Source of the DNA: Phocoena phocoena
Lineage: Eukaryota > Chordata > Mammalia > Artiodactyla > Phocoenidae
Direction of reading: 5' to 3'
DNA length: 64,000 nt
NCBI RefSeq assembly: GCF_963924675.1
Contig: NC_089220.1
Span: 86,183,168 to 86,247,167 of the forward strand
Made by a program: the position numbers and the translations under genes. The notes under the pieces are model-generated. The model saw nothing but the letters and a program-made list of their open reading frames with translations, was not told where the DNA came from and made no database searches. Positions 10,641 through 40,085 of this stretch are shown one piece after another. Numbering within the stretch: position 1 is the first letter of the stretch; each line of letters opens with the position of its first letter.

Positions 10641-12720
10641 GTTAAATGAGTACCTTTCCAAAGTCTTTTCTACCAGAAATATGTGGGTTGAGACTAACAA
10701 CATTGCTTTTGTTTAGGTTTATAGGTCTAAAGATCTGATTCTGCTCAGAAATATATTTAGAACAAAAAGACTTGACTTTTTTTAGAGCAGATGTCTCCAG
10801 AACCCCTCTTAGTACTTCAGCATGTTATAGAATATAATTATTCTTACCAGGAGGTTCTTCTGAATATTATTCCAGTTTACTCCATGCCTCTATTGGTATT
10901 GAGCTTGTGAAAATTAATAAAGGGAAACCTTCTTTAAAATGAGTTGAGAGGCCAGAAAGGGCAGGGCCGGGTTGGGGGGGTGCTCTCATGCAGTACCACT
11001 GTAGGTCAATAACAGGAAGGACTGTCAGTTACAGACAGGAATGATGTATATTGCCTCTCCTAGGAGAAACTGACTACCCCAGCTACTAAGCCAGTGAGAA
11101 CCCCTCATCACCCTGAATTCTTGCTTTCCTCCATGGAATTTTCAGAACTCCAGCTTCCTCCTTTTTACTCCTTCATTTGTGGGACTTGCCTGTGGCTTTT
11201 ACCATAGCCTGTTTGACCCGAATTGCAGTTCTTTGTTATTCCTGAATAAACCCATCTTACTGGTAATATAACTGGCTGTTTTTTTAGGTTAACAAGCTCA
11301 GTTGTTAGGTTTGTTCACCTTATTGAACAGGGTTGTTTTCCTTATACATACTTGTATTGTTGTTCTCTATTTTGTATTACGTATCCCCAAATGTAAGTAC
11401 AAAATTTTTATAAATCAAAAAATTTTAAATGTATGAGAGTTTATATAATATTAAGGGCCTCTTCAGTTAATCCTTTTGCAAAACCATCGCCAGTTAATTA
11501 TATTTTTGCATCAGTCTGGAAAATCACATCTTGGAAAGCATGGTAAACCTGGAAGGTCATATCTTAGAGAGCAAGGTACACAGTGATGTATATTCTGGTG
11601 ACCTGACTTAGGCCTTATGTATGTACTACAGGTCTCCACACTTCTATTGCTGGTCCTTTGTCTTGTATAGATGTACTTCATCACATCTGCCCTTCTGATG
11701 TTCCCATGGTCTCTTTAGGTATAATAAGCAACAGCAGCTATCCTTTTTTTTGAATTCCCACCACCCTTCTTTGTTATCTTCAGTAGTTTGTTGTATTTTT
11801 TAGATTCCACATATAAGTGATATCATACAGTATTTATAGTTCTCTGTCTGACTTATTTCACTTAGCATAGTACCCTCCAAGTCCAGCAGCCATTCTTTGT
11901 TATCTTCTGTAGTTTGTTGTATTTTTTAGATTCCACATATAAGTGATATCATACAGTATTTATAGTTCTCTGTCTGACTTATTTCACTTAGCATAGTACC
12001 CTCCAAGTCCAGCAGCCATTCTTTTGAGAGACTAGTGTGTACTTGGGGTCGAAATTCCTTGAGTCAAGAGTTTTATTTTATTTTATTTTTTAAGAGTTTT
12101 AATTTACTTTTATAAAGTGCCATTCTGTACTTTTAAAAAGTGTTATAAGGAAAAGGAACTAAAATGAAACAGAGTATCAAAGCAACAAAATGTAAGCAAA
12201 CAAAAAAACTTGTAACTTTTTACAAAAGGAGTCCAGTTCTTTTATCTTTCTTTAAAGGTCCTATTTTCTTTTTCTTTTTTTTAATAGGTCCTGTTTTCTT
12301 TATTCTTAATAATTGTGTATTTCTCTACTGGACCAAATTTATGTTTTTAACATCAGACTTAATTGTGGGATATTTAATATTTAATAATATTTAACTCTAA
12401 TAAGGACTTATCTGTAGCTGAGTCTAGAAGATCATTCTGTGCTCAGGTCTCATGCTGTGTGTTTTATAACTTTCTTCAGTCATCTTTGGCTCTTTAAGGA
12501 TATGGTCAGGGATGGCACTGGTCAGTGTAATCTTAGGATTACCTAAAAATCATATTTTTAGCTAATATTGTCCCATTTCATTAGAAATACAAGAATGATT
12601 TAAATGTTAGGTTCTTTTCCTTTATAAATTAATGTATGAGTGAACAGTAAATGGTTATGAAGAACCCTGGACTCAAAAAATCTGAATTTACTTATCTGAG
12701 TACCTTTACAAAGGCTTCTT
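10641..12720. other. Gap between the CCNDBP1 and EPB42 3' ends
   Basis: A tail-to-tail intergenic interval with no exon seen. Around 11040-11260 the text ('cctgaataaacccatctta' and context) resembles the end of an LTR but I cannot name it. A 126-bp tandem duplication of old L1 sequence lies at 11767-12018. Confidence 0.6.
11767..12018. repeat. 126-bp tandem duplication of an antisense L1 3' fragment
   Basis: Two nearly identical copies in a row. The landmark 'tagattccacatataagtga' occurs at 11801 and 11927, 126 bp apart, and each copy ends 'ccctccaagtccagcagcc'. I see about one difference (cagtag versus ctgtag). The sequence resembles the antisense 3' part of an old L1. Confidence 0.88.
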
Positions 12721-12977
12721 TTTATTCCTCAAGCCCAGTAGTTTCCATTCTAAGACAACTAGTCTTCATGGGTGCCTTGAGCTGGGGTGACAGAAATGAA
12801 TGAATGTCTTTTCTATTGATTTCTGGGAATCTAGTTTTGTTCTTGGTCACTCTTTGTTCAGGTCAACCTGAACAGAGATCTACTTGTCTGATAAGCAGAG
12901 TTTCTCTTCCCAGCACATTCAGTTTTAGATTGCAGATTCAAGGGGTGGTTGGGGAGAGTGATGCTGGAGCTGGAAGT
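12721..12977 (-). other. EPB42: Probable EPB42 3' UTR with poly(A) signal
   Basis: About 250 bp after the stop. An antisense AATAAA lies at 12726-12721 (tttatt on the + strand), the first good hexamer downstream. The end is inferred from that. Confidence 0.5.
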
Positions 12978-30557
<17,580 letters not shown>

Positions 30558-30800
30558 GGCTGCAGGCTGCTCTTATCCACTTGGCTATAGGAAATGCCTG
30601 TCTTGAACTGTTGCTCTGAGCTTCCTCTCTGAATCTGTCTTCCAGACAGAAAATGATGAAGGCACTTTTGTTGGCTTAAGAATCTGTAAATACTGGAGTT
30701 TCCTTCTGCTTCCCCACATGTTTGTCTCTCCTGCTCCTTCCCCTCTGGTATCTCTTGGACCAGCTGCTAGGAGTTCCCCTTTCTCGTTTTATCTCTTGTG
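30558..30800 (-). promoter_or_regulatory. EPB42 5' flank with GATA-type motifs
   Basis: Upstream of the EPB42 start codon. On the - strand there is a GATAAG at 30577-30572, about 17 bp before the ATG, and an AGATAA at 30794-30789. EPB42 is erythroid, so GATA factors are plausible regulators, but such short motifs are common and no transcription start can be read here. Confidence 0.3.
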
Positions 30801-31500
30801 CCAGGAGGCCCAGACAGGGGTATGTCTGACAGGCTGGAATGGGGGGTGGAGGGGGGCAAGATCTGACAGTTGGAGAAGTCCAGGTAAGCTTCTAAGCCTC
30901 TTGCTTCAGTGGCCTCAAGAGACCCTCAGAGATGTTACCTGGATGACACTGAAAGACTCTGGAAGGAGGCCCATATCCAACTCCAAATTCAGGGCCTAAA
31001 CATATCATGAGCTGCAAGCTGTTAGATGTTCATGGGCCATTTTGATAGTATAAAGAGAGAACATGTGTGTCTGCGATTCATCTGTGTGAAAGAGATTAGC
31101 GGGTGGAATTTGTTGGTGAAAAATAAATGTCCTAAAAGCAGAAGCAAGAGCTCTGCCTCTTGCAAGCCTGATGGGTTTGAGACACTCTACCAGAAAGTTT
31201 GGAACTCTGTTGGGACTTAGGGCTTATGTCTTTCCTATTTCTACTTGTTTAGTCAACAAGGACACGACACAGAGGAGGATCTCCTATTTGGCCCTCTTTG
31301 GCCTCCTGGGTTTTATCTGGGCTTCTGAGACTGTGTCACCAGAAGCTCTCTCAGGTGCAGCTGGACTGGCCTGCATATATATGGCATATCTATAGAAGGA
31401 TATAAAAGAAACTACAAAGACCATTGGTTGCCTGTGGGGAGGGGAGCTAGGGAATGGGGTAAGAATGTGATTTTTCTGCTGTTTACTGTTTTGTTTTGTT
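30801..31500. other. EPB42 upstream flank, nothing recognised
   Basis: No exon, repeat or clear control element identified in this stretch. Confidence 0.4.
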
Positions 31501-31502
31501 TT

Positions 31503-32332
31503 TAAACATCTTTATTGGAGTATAATTGCTTTACAATGGTGTGTTGGTTTCTGCTGTATAACAAAGTGAATCAGCTATACATATACATATATCCCCGTAT
31601 CCCCTCCCTCTTGCGTCTCCCTCCCACCCTCCCTATCCCACCCCTCTAGGTGGTCACAAAGCACCGAGCTGATCTCCCTGTGCTATGCAGCTGCTTCCCA
31701 CTAGCTATCAGTTTTACATTTGGTAGTGTATATATGTCCATACCACTCTCTCATTTCGTCCCAGCTTACCCTTCCCCCTCCCTGTGTCCTCAAGTCCATT
31801 CTCTACATCTGCATCTTTATTCCAGTCCTGCCCCTCGGTTCTTCAGAACCTTGGTTCTGAAGTAACCTTGGTTACTTCCGTGTCCTGGCTATTGTAAAAT
31901 AGAGCTGCAATGAACACTGTGGTATATGTCTCTTTCTGAATTACGGTTTTCTCAGGGTATATGCCCAGTAGTGGGATTGCTGGGTCATATGGTAGTTCTA
32001 TTTTTAGTTTTTTAAGGAACCTCCATACTATTCTCCATAGTGGCTCTATCAATTTACATTCCCACCAACAGTGCAAGAGGGTTCCCTTTTCTCCACATCC
32101 TCTCCAGCATTTGTTGTTTGTAGATTTTTTGATGATGGCCATTCTGACTGGTGTGAGGTGATACCTCATTGTAGTTTTGATTTGCATTTCTCTAATGATT
32201 AGTGATGCTGAGCATCCTTTCATGTGTTTGTTGGCAATCTGTATATTTCTTTGGAGAAATGTCTATTTAGGTCTTCTGCCCATTTTTGGATTGGGTTGTT
32301 TGTTTTTTTGATATTGAGCTGCATGAGCTGTC
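31503..32332 (-). mobile_element. L1 3' end, 5'-truncated, antisense
   Basis: Starts 'aacatctttattggagtata' (end of the L1 3' UTR, antisense) and runs through ORF2 C-terminal sequence ([19 protein letters not shown] on the - strand) to about 32332. Between the 3' UTR and ORF2 part (about 31850-31880) a stretch is missing. Confidence 0.88.
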
Positions 32333-33540
32333 CAAGCTATACTGTTAAATGAAATAAGCAAGGTATAGAACAGTGTGAACAGTATGTACCTTTGTATAAA
32401 GGTGTGTGTGTGTGAGAATATATATAAATTTGCTTGTGTTTACATAGAATGTTTCTGGAAAGTTACTGCTTCTATATAGGAAAATTCAGTGCCTGGGAGT
32501 AAGGCTTTTTTCTTTATGTCCTTTAGTGTCTTTGTGCCACAGAAATATATTATGTGTTAATATTAAAAAAACAAAAACCCCCCCCCAAAACTTGTAGGAG
32601 TAAGAAAAGGCTGACCAGAAGACTGTTTTCACCACTGTGAGCCCCCTACCTGGGAGGACAATGGGGGAGTTGTGGGTTGGCTCCCCTTTTGGGGTTCCAC
32701 TTCTGGCACTAGCAAAGAGAATCTTCTCTTTCCTGATACAGTTTCCATAGAGCTTCACAAATATCCACTCTCTGGCAGTATTTCCTTTGGGCCACTTTTA
32801 GAGAAGCCTGTGAGGAGACAGATACTACTGTGTTTTGGGGGAGCTGGGGAAAGGCCAGTGGGAGATGTGAGGAGGATGTAGGGAGGAGTGACCAGAAAGG
32901 TCTGTCCTGCTTCCTCTTGCACCCACACCTTTCAACGCCCCAGCCTCTGACAGAACAACAAACTTTCAGCTGGTGTGCACCCAAGAAGGATTCATTTATT
33001 CATGTGTGACACAAATATTTATTGAGCACTGTTGTGATTCTGGAACTGTATTAGGCCCTGACTGGTAATATAGTAATAAATTAGCTGGGTGTGTACTTGC
33101 CACCAAGGAGCTTATATTCCAGCAGGGGCAAACAGACAGTATTAAGTGCTTACACCATTAATTATTTACTTGCTGTTTTGACAAGTGCTATAAAAGATAA
33201 GTTCTGAGTTCTAGGACCTAGATGTGGAGGTCAAGGAAAGCTTCCCTGAGACAGTGATATTTAAGCTGAGAAACTGGAAGGGTAAACAGTGAGCTAGGCA
33301 ATGGTACAAGGGATGGGGTGGGAGGAGAGAGAACAGCCTGTGCAAAGGCCCTAAGGCAGTAAGCAATTGAAGGAATGCCATGGGACTGGAGCACAGATTA
33401 TAATGGGGAGAAGTAAGGGAAGGGCTCCTCCTCTTGCAGAGTTGAGTTAAGGATTTTTAATTTTATCCTTAGATCACTGGGGAGCTATTGAATGGTATTT
33501 TAAGCAACAGTGTCACACAAGCAGATTTTCATTTTAAAAA
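32333..33540. other. Intergenic; no clear element except old repeat wording
   Basis: A (GT)n-like run at 32402-32415. The 33000-33480 part ('ttattgagcactgttgtgat', 'gcaaaggccctaaggcagta') reads like an ancient repeat I cannot name. Confidence 0.4.
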
Positions 33541-33551
33541 TACCACACTGG

Positions 33552-33767
33552 TGGGCTTCCTTGGTGGCACAGTGGTTGAGAGTCTGCCTGCCGATGCAGG
33601 GGACGCGGGTTTGTGCCCCGGTCCGGGAATATCCCACATGGTGCGGAGCAGCTGGGCCCATGAGCCATGGCCGCTGAGCCTGCGCGTCTGGAGCCTGTGC
33701 TCCGCAACAGGAGAGGCCACAACAGTGAGAGGCCCACGTACCGCAAAAACAAAAAAACAAAAAAACC
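33552..33767 (+). mobile_element. CHR-2-type SINE
   Basis: Sense short form with an A-rich tail broken by C residues. The target ccacactgg occurs at 33543-33551 and 33768-33776. Confidence 0.92.
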
Positions 33768-33917
33768 CCACACTGGCTAAAATAGGGATAATAAGTTATT
33801 TAAAGGGGGCAAAAGTGGGAGAGAGAGGACCAATAAGGAACAACTGTAATGGTTCAAGTGAGAGATGACAGTGGCCTGGTCAGAGGAGTGTTGGTGAAGA
33901 TAGAGGTGGACAGATTT

Positions 33918-34105
33918 TTAAAAAAAAATATTTATTCACTTATTTGGCTGCGCCAGGTCTTAGTTGCGGCACGCGGGATCTTTAGTTGCTGGCACGTGGG
34001 CTCTTAGTGCGGCATGTGGGATCTAGTTCCCTGATCAGGGATCAAACCCGGGCTCCCTGCGTTGGGAGCACAAAGTCTTAACCACTGGACCACCAGGGAA
34101 GTCCC
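33918..34105 (-). mobile_element. CHR-related tRNA SINE, antisense
   Basis: T/A tail at the left and head 'ccaccagggaagtccc' at the right, flanked by a perfect 16-bp duplication agaggtggacagattt (33902-33917; 34106-34121). Confidence 0.94.
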
Positions 34106-34121
34106 AGAGGTGGACAGATTT

Positions 34122-35290
34122 GACGGAAATGTAGGAGGTTAAATTGGCAAGACATGCTGATGGCCAGGATATGGAGGGCACAGAAGAAAAGATATTCAGC
34201 GTGTCTCCCAGCTTCAAATAAATTAATCATGCCAGTACATTGCTTTACAAAGCACTTTCACATACATTATCTCATATCATCTGACCTCAATCTTGTAAAC
34301 GCAGTAAGGAATCAATATTCCAGTTTTATTGGTGAGAAAACAGGTTCAGGGAGTAAGCATGTTTATTTTAATGAATGAATTAATGAATAAATCGATTACC
34401 ATACTGCCTTGTTCCAGAAAGAATTTAAGATGACTAACAATGAAACATGATGTGTCAGAAGAGCATATATTAAAACAATGCAAAAGATGAAAGATGAATA
34501 GAGATGGAGACAAAACAGAGCAAAGATGAGGCTAAAAATGCACATCAAACCTACCTGTACACATGCTGTCCACACACTAGAAATTCATCTCTAAGCTTCC
34601 CAGTATTTGAGGCTTTCCCAAGATCTCACAGTGTATGATAAAGACTGGACTCCACTAGGGTTTTCCAGCTCAGATCCCGTACATCTGAGTTCATATTAGT
34701 CTGTAATCCAAACCACCACTGACAAGGTCTCTGTAGTCAATCTTTTTTTTTTAAAAAAAAAACTCAAGCATTTCAACTTCTAAATATAGCAGAATAGCTT
34801 GATACCATTGCCCATGTTGAAAATTACTAGAAATCTGACTAAAATATCTCAAATTCCTGTCTGAAGGAATCAAAGGCAGCAGAGATTTGAGGGATCGTAG
34901 GGAGAAGAGAAGCACAGAGAGGTAAGTCTGACAGAGTGCCACTTTTTCCTTTGGGACACTTGCTGATTCACTATTGGCAGATGACAGCCTGAGGATCTGA
35001 GCAGATCTCTGGCAGTCTTACAAGGATGAAGGATAAAAATTGGAGTTTCAGAGCCATTAAGGATGAATAAGGCCAATAAACACCCTAGGTTATCAGTAGG
35101 GAGCCCTTAGGGCTGTACCCCAGGAGTAATGTAAATAGGAAATAGACGAACACTTACAAAGACTGAAGCCTGATTTTGATTGTTTTTAGGCTCTCATTCA
35201 ATGGAAATTTTTACTCCTGCTGACATTGTTATGGATGCTATTATCACTATTATTTATCTAATAAGGTTCTAAATGTTGGAATAGCAGAGA
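34122..35290. other. Intergenic; possible MIR-like piece, otherwise nothing
   Basis: About 34240-34360 ('cacatacattatctcatatc' ... 'gtgagaaaacaggttcaggg') looks like an antisense MIR-type element. The rest is unassigned. Confidence 0.35.
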
Positions 35291-35299
35291 ATGGTTTAA

Positions 35300-35975
35300 A
35301 AATTTTTTATCGTGATAGAAAATATATATCATAAAATTTATCATCTTAACCATTTGTAAGTGTACAGTAGTGTTAAGTATGTTTACATTGTTGTGAAAGA
35401 AATCACCAGAACATTTCCATCTTGCAAAACTGAAACTCTATACCCATTAAACACAACTCCACTTTGCCCCCTTCCCTCAGCCTCTGGTAACAATCATTCT
35501 ACTTTCTATATCATTAATTTGACTAATTTAGATACTTCATGTAAGTGGAATCATATTGTATTTATCCTTTTGTGACTGGCTTATTTCACTTAGCATAATG
35601 CCCTCAAGGTTCATCCATGTTGTAGCATGTGACAGGATTTCTTTCTTTTTTAAAGGCTGCATAGCATTCCATTGTTATGTATATACCACATTTTGATTAT
35701 CCAGTCATCCACTGATAGACATTTAGGTTGCTTCCACCTCTCGGCTACTGTGAATATTGCTATGAACATGAGTGTGCAAAGATCCCTTCAAGACCCTGCT
35801 TTCAATTCTTTTGGATATATCCCCAGAAGTGGGATTGCTGGATAATATGGTAGTTCTATTGAAGTGGTTGCGGCATTTTACAGTCCCACCAACAATGCAT
35901 GAGTTCCAGCTTCTCCACATTCCCATCAATACTCATTATTTCCTGTTTTTCATATTAGTCATCCAAATGGGTGTA
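35300..35975 (-). repeat. Old L1 (L1M-like) 3' fragment, antisense
   Basis: Antisense L1 wording throughout: 'gaaatcaccagaacatttcc', 'ggatatatccccagaagtgg', 'cagtcccaccaacaatgcat'. It stops at 'gtgtaaggtaatatttc' where a poly(T) tract begins. Confidence 0.78.
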
Positions 35976-36186
35976 AGGTAATATTTCTTTCTCTCTCTCT
36001 CCTTTTTTTTTTTTTCTTTTTGAGCGTGAGAGAGACGGGATTTATTTTTCTGGTTCTAAGAATACAGACGTTCATTCTTATGAAGAAAGGATTCCTGATT
36101 TGTGATCCCTGTACACTGTGGGGCTGCCGCAGAACACTGCACTCTGCTTGCTTTCAGGACGAGGGATAAAGAAATCTTAAAAGTTA

Positions 36187-36413
36187 AAGATACCTATCCC
36201 TATATAGTCATAGAATAAGCCATTTTATTAAAAGATACCTATCCCTATATAGTCATAGAATAAGCCATTTTATTAAAAGATACCTATCCCTATATAGTCA
36301 TAGAATAAGCCATTTTATTAAAAGATACCTATCCCTATATAGTCATAGAATAAGCCATTTTATTAAAAGATACCTATCCCTATATAGTCATAGAATAAGC
36401 CATTTTATTAAAA
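36187..36413. repeat. Minisatellite, five perfect 45-bp copies
   Basis: The landmark 'gatacctatccctatatagt' occurs at 36189, 36234, 36279, 36324 and 36369, exactly 45 bp apart. The five units read the same on inspection. Such uniformity implies recent expansion, homogenisation or an assembly effect. Confidence 0.96.
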
Positions 36414-36419
36414 TTAAAA

Positions 36420-38040
36420 AGGCTTGCTCACTCTCCGCTCTGGCAGCCCCGTGTTCCCCTCTGGCCATTTCGGGGCTTTGCTCCGCAGCAGGGTCCCAGG
36501 TCCGACTGGGTGCCGCCCCCCCCGCCCCCCTGCAGCCCCAGGCCCTCCTTCCGGCTGACCGGAGGCAGGGCCAACGAGGTGCACACCTCCAGGCCCCTAA
36601 GTTTAAGCTGTTATTGTCGTAGGGTTTCTTTCACGTGTGTCTGGCTGACCCCCTCACCTCCTCGGGCAGAGCTGTAACGTGCACCGGAGGACAGACGGAA
36701 GACGTATGAAGGACGGACGGGCGCAGCGTGTTTGCGACCCTGAGCGGACTCAGGCTCCCCACCAATATGTCCAAGGGGCTCGCGGGGTGGCCAGTGTCGT
36801 GTTGGGGAGACGCTCTGAAGGCAGCCGTGTTGGTGGTGGGGAGACTTTCACCGGGAACGGTCCTGCATGAACCCATATTCCCACGAGGGGAAGAATCAGT
36901 TCTAAGAGAAGCAAAAGCAGAAGGGAGGCCTTCTCCCTTCTCAGGGGCACTTTCCGGGGTCAGACCCCGTGACGGGGACCGAGGGGGCGCAGTGGGGCTT
37001 GGTCAGTGATCCTGGAGGCGGACGCTGTGCCGCCCTCATTTTGCAGAAGAGGAAACTGAGGCCAAAGGAGGTTCAACTAGAAAATGGTGGAGACTCTCCG
37101 GGTCGGTCCCCAGACGCACTTGCTGGGGGGACCCAGGGCGCTCCAATTCGCCGCCAAACGCGGAAGGCTGAGTGCCGGAACCGAGTGGGCCTGTTCCCCT
37201 CAGCTTCCCCACAGGTCATTTTCTACGGCTCGACACCCACGTCCTAGCCTCACTGAGTCCAGCCTGCGGGCCTGCACTCGGCCGACGCGGGGGTCACATT
37301 AGGGCCGGGTTTCCATGGAGACCTCCTAGCGGCGCTGAAAAGCCCTCCCAGGGGAGGGCCTGGCGCCTAGTGAGCGCTTTTACGCAGAAATACGAGCACA
37401 GCCACCTACGCAGCTAACCTTGCTTCTGTAAACTGAGGCGTAAGCAGAGAGGGGGTCTTGGGCCAGGCCACCAAGGGTCCCTTGCACCCGCTGGCCCCGC
37501 CCGCTCCGCGAGGGCAGGACCCGGGCCTCATCTCAGCAGCGCACGGCCGACCCCTCTGGCTCGGGCCCTGGACAAGGCAAGTCTATGTCTCTACCCACCC
37601 CGGCCGCGCCCAGGGTTGGAATCCTAACTGGGAGGACGCCCCCTCCCCCAAAGGGTTGAGGAGAGCGTGAGGGCCCCTAAACCGAAGTGTGCGTGAGTCT
37701 GCCCGGTGGGGACCCCAGCCCCGATTACTGAGCGGCCCTTCCAGAAGCGTGGAGGGCACAGGGGACCAGGTGGGCCCCCCGCGGCCCATGCTCCGCTGGG
37801 ACGCCGCCCTCCATTAACTCAAATGCTCCTCCACCAAGAGGCCAGCCCTGGGTTTGAGACGTGGTCGAGTTGTACGGGAGCATTGGATCCCCGAGCACTA
37901 GCACCAACTGCAGTGATTAAACTTCGATTCAGCCCCAGCTCCAGCACTGGCTTCCGGGAGTAATTCCAGAAGAACCCATAGGGAAGCCAGGCCTACATTC
38001 TAGGGAAGCAGGTTTTCCCAGCCCAGGGGTGCGGGGCTCT
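36420..38040. other. Isolated GC/CpG-rich block
   Basis: Markedly richer in G, C and CpG than everything around it, for example 'gaccgagggggcgcagtggg'. Open frames exist on both strands, as expected for GC-rich DNA, but none resembles a known protein. It is too far from the 5' ends of EPB42 or TGM5 to be their proximal promoter. Confidence 0.7.
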
Positions 38041-38075
38041 GCCTGATGAGGCAATATTTCAATTAAGTTTTTTTT

Positions 38076-40000
38076 TTCACTGTTTGTAGGATTTTATTTT
38101 TTTATCCTAATTTTTAGAAATTGAAGTATAGTTGATTTACAATGTTGTGTTAGTTTCTGGTGTACAGCAAAGTGATTCAGTTATACATATTGATATATAC
38201 GTATTCTTTTCATATTCTTTTCCATTATGGATTATTACAGGATATTGAATATAGTTCCCTGTGCTATACAGTAGGACCTTGTTGTTTATCTGTTTTACAT
38301 ATAATAGTTTGTATCTTCTAACCCCTGTTCCTAATTTATCCCTCCCCCCATTTCCCCTCTTGGCAGCCACAAGTCTGTGTTCTATGTCTGAGTCTGTTTT
38401 GTAGATAAGTTCATTTGTGTCATATTTTAGATTCCACATATAAGTGATATATGGTGTTTATCTTTCTCTTTTCTGATTTACTTCACTTAGTATGATAATC
38501 TCTAGGTCCATCCCTGTCCCTGTTGCTGCAAATGGCATTATTTCATTCTTTTTTAATGGCTGAGTAGTATTCCGTTACATATATACACATAGCACATCTT
38601 CTTTATCCATTCTTCTCTTGATGGACATATAGGTTGCTTCCATGTCCTGGCTGTTGTAAATAGTGCTGCTATGAATGTTGGGGTGCATATGTCTTTATGA
38701 ATTATGGTTTTCTCTGGATATATGTCCAGAAGTGGGATTGCTGGATCATGTGGTAACTCTATTTTTCGTTTTTTAAGGAACCTCCATGCTATTCTCCATA
38801 GTAGCTGCACCAATTTATATTCCCACCAACAGTGTAGGAGGGTTCCCTTTTCTCCATATCCTCTCCAGCATTTGTTATTTGTAGACTTTTTAATGATGAC
38901 CATTCTGAGTGGTGTGAAGTGATACCTCATTGTAGTTTTGATTTGCATTTCTCTAATAATAAGCAATGTTGAGCATCTTTTCATGTGCCTATTGACCATC
39001 TGTATATCTTCTTTGGAGAAATGTCTCTTTAGGTCTTCTACCCATTTTTCGATTGGGTTGTTTATTTTTTTGTTGTTGAGTTGTATGAGCTGTTTGTATA
39101 TTTTGGAAATTAGGCCCTTGTCAGTCACATCATTTGCAAATATTTTCTCCCATTCTGTAGGCTGTCTTTTCATTTTGTTTATGGTTTCCATTGCTGTGCA
39201 AAATCTTGTAAGTTTGATTAGGTCCCATTTGTTTATTCTTGTTTTTATATCTACTGCCTGGGGAGACTGACCTATGAAAATATTGGTACGATTTATGTCA
39301 GAGAACATGTTGCCTATGTTCTCTTCTGGGAGTTTTATGGTGTCATGTCTTATGTTTAAGTCTTTTTTTTAAATTGGGGTATAGTTGCTTTACAATATTG
39401 TGTTAGTTTCTGCTGTACAACGAAGTGAATCAGCTATATGTATACGTATATCCCCTCCCTCTTATATCTCCCTCCCACCCCCCCACCCCCATTCCACCCA
39501 TCTAGGTCACCACACAGCACTGAGCTGAGCTCCCTGTGCTCTACAGCAGGTTCCCATTAGCTATCTATTTTACACATGGTAGTGTATATATGTCAATCCC
39601 AATCTCCCAATTCATCCCACCCCTCTTCCCCCGCCATGTCCACACGTCCATTCTCTATGTCTGTGTCTCTATTCCTGCCCTGCAAATAGGTTAATCTGTA
39701 CCATTTTTCTAGATTCCACATGTATGCATTAATATACGATACTTGTTTTTCTCTTTCTGACTTACTTCACTCTGTATGACGGACTCTATGTCCATCCACT
39801 TATGTTTAAGTTTTTAAGCCATTTTGAGTTCCTTTTTATATATGGTGTGAGGGAGTGTTCTAACTTCTTTGATTTATGTGTGGCTGTCCAGTTATCCCAA
39901 TACCACTTGCTGAAGACTGTCTTTTCTCCATTGTATATCCTTGCCTCCCTTGTTGAAGATTAATTGACCATAGGTGTATGGGTTTATTTCTGGTCTCTCT
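38076..40000 (-). mobile_element. L1 3' part, antisense, split by a second L1
   Basis: 3' UTR wording ('attgaagtatagttgattta') then ORF2 C-terminal sequence (- strand ORF 38553-39308, 251 residues, including [24 protein letters not shown] zinc-knuckle region). It resumes after the nested element at 39811 and fades near 40000. Confidence 0.87.
39362..39798 (-). mobile_element. Younger L1 3' fragment nested in an L1
   Basis: A separate 5'-truncated L1 end with poly(T), 'attggggtatagttgcttta' and later 3' UTR text. The 13-bp host sequence cttatgtttaagt is duplicated at 39349-39361 and 39799-39811. Confidence 0.92.
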
Positions 40001-40004
40001 GTTG

Positions 40005-40085
40005 GACACAGTTGGAATTTGAACCCTAGTCCCTCTAATTCTAAGGTCCATGCTATTATCACTAGGCTATACTGTCTCTTTTTAT
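40005..40085 (-). repeat. Short MIR-like fragment
   Basis: 'ggaatttgaaccctagtccc' and 'gctattatcactaggctata' match the antisense MIR 5' part in style. Short and diverged. Confidence 0.4.

Larger units (their letters stand above)
35988..38048 (-). mobile_element. Candidate retrocopied transcript, GC-rich
   Basis: Read on the - strand the block ends in AATAAA (about 36043-36038), then about 20 bases on a poly(A) tract (T run 36002-36014 on + strand) grading into (GA)n. This is the layout of a processed transcript's 3' end. A possible target repeat flanks it: aggtaatatttc (35976-35987) and aggcaatatttc (38049-38060), one mismatch. The body 36420-38040 is GC- and CpG-rich and contains a MIR-like bit near 37035-37075, so it would be non-coding or UTR sequence. 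No protein was recognised. An alternative is a native CpG island beside an old L1. Confidence 0.45.

Noticed and set aside
36187..36413. CRISPR array
   Set aside because: The 45-bp units are head-to-tail with no spacers, in a mammalian genome; it is a minisatellite.
36631..37963. Several open frames in the GC-rich block
   Set aside because: Frames on both strands overlap, have no recognisable similarity and no consistent conserved start. GC-rich DNA lacks stops by chance.
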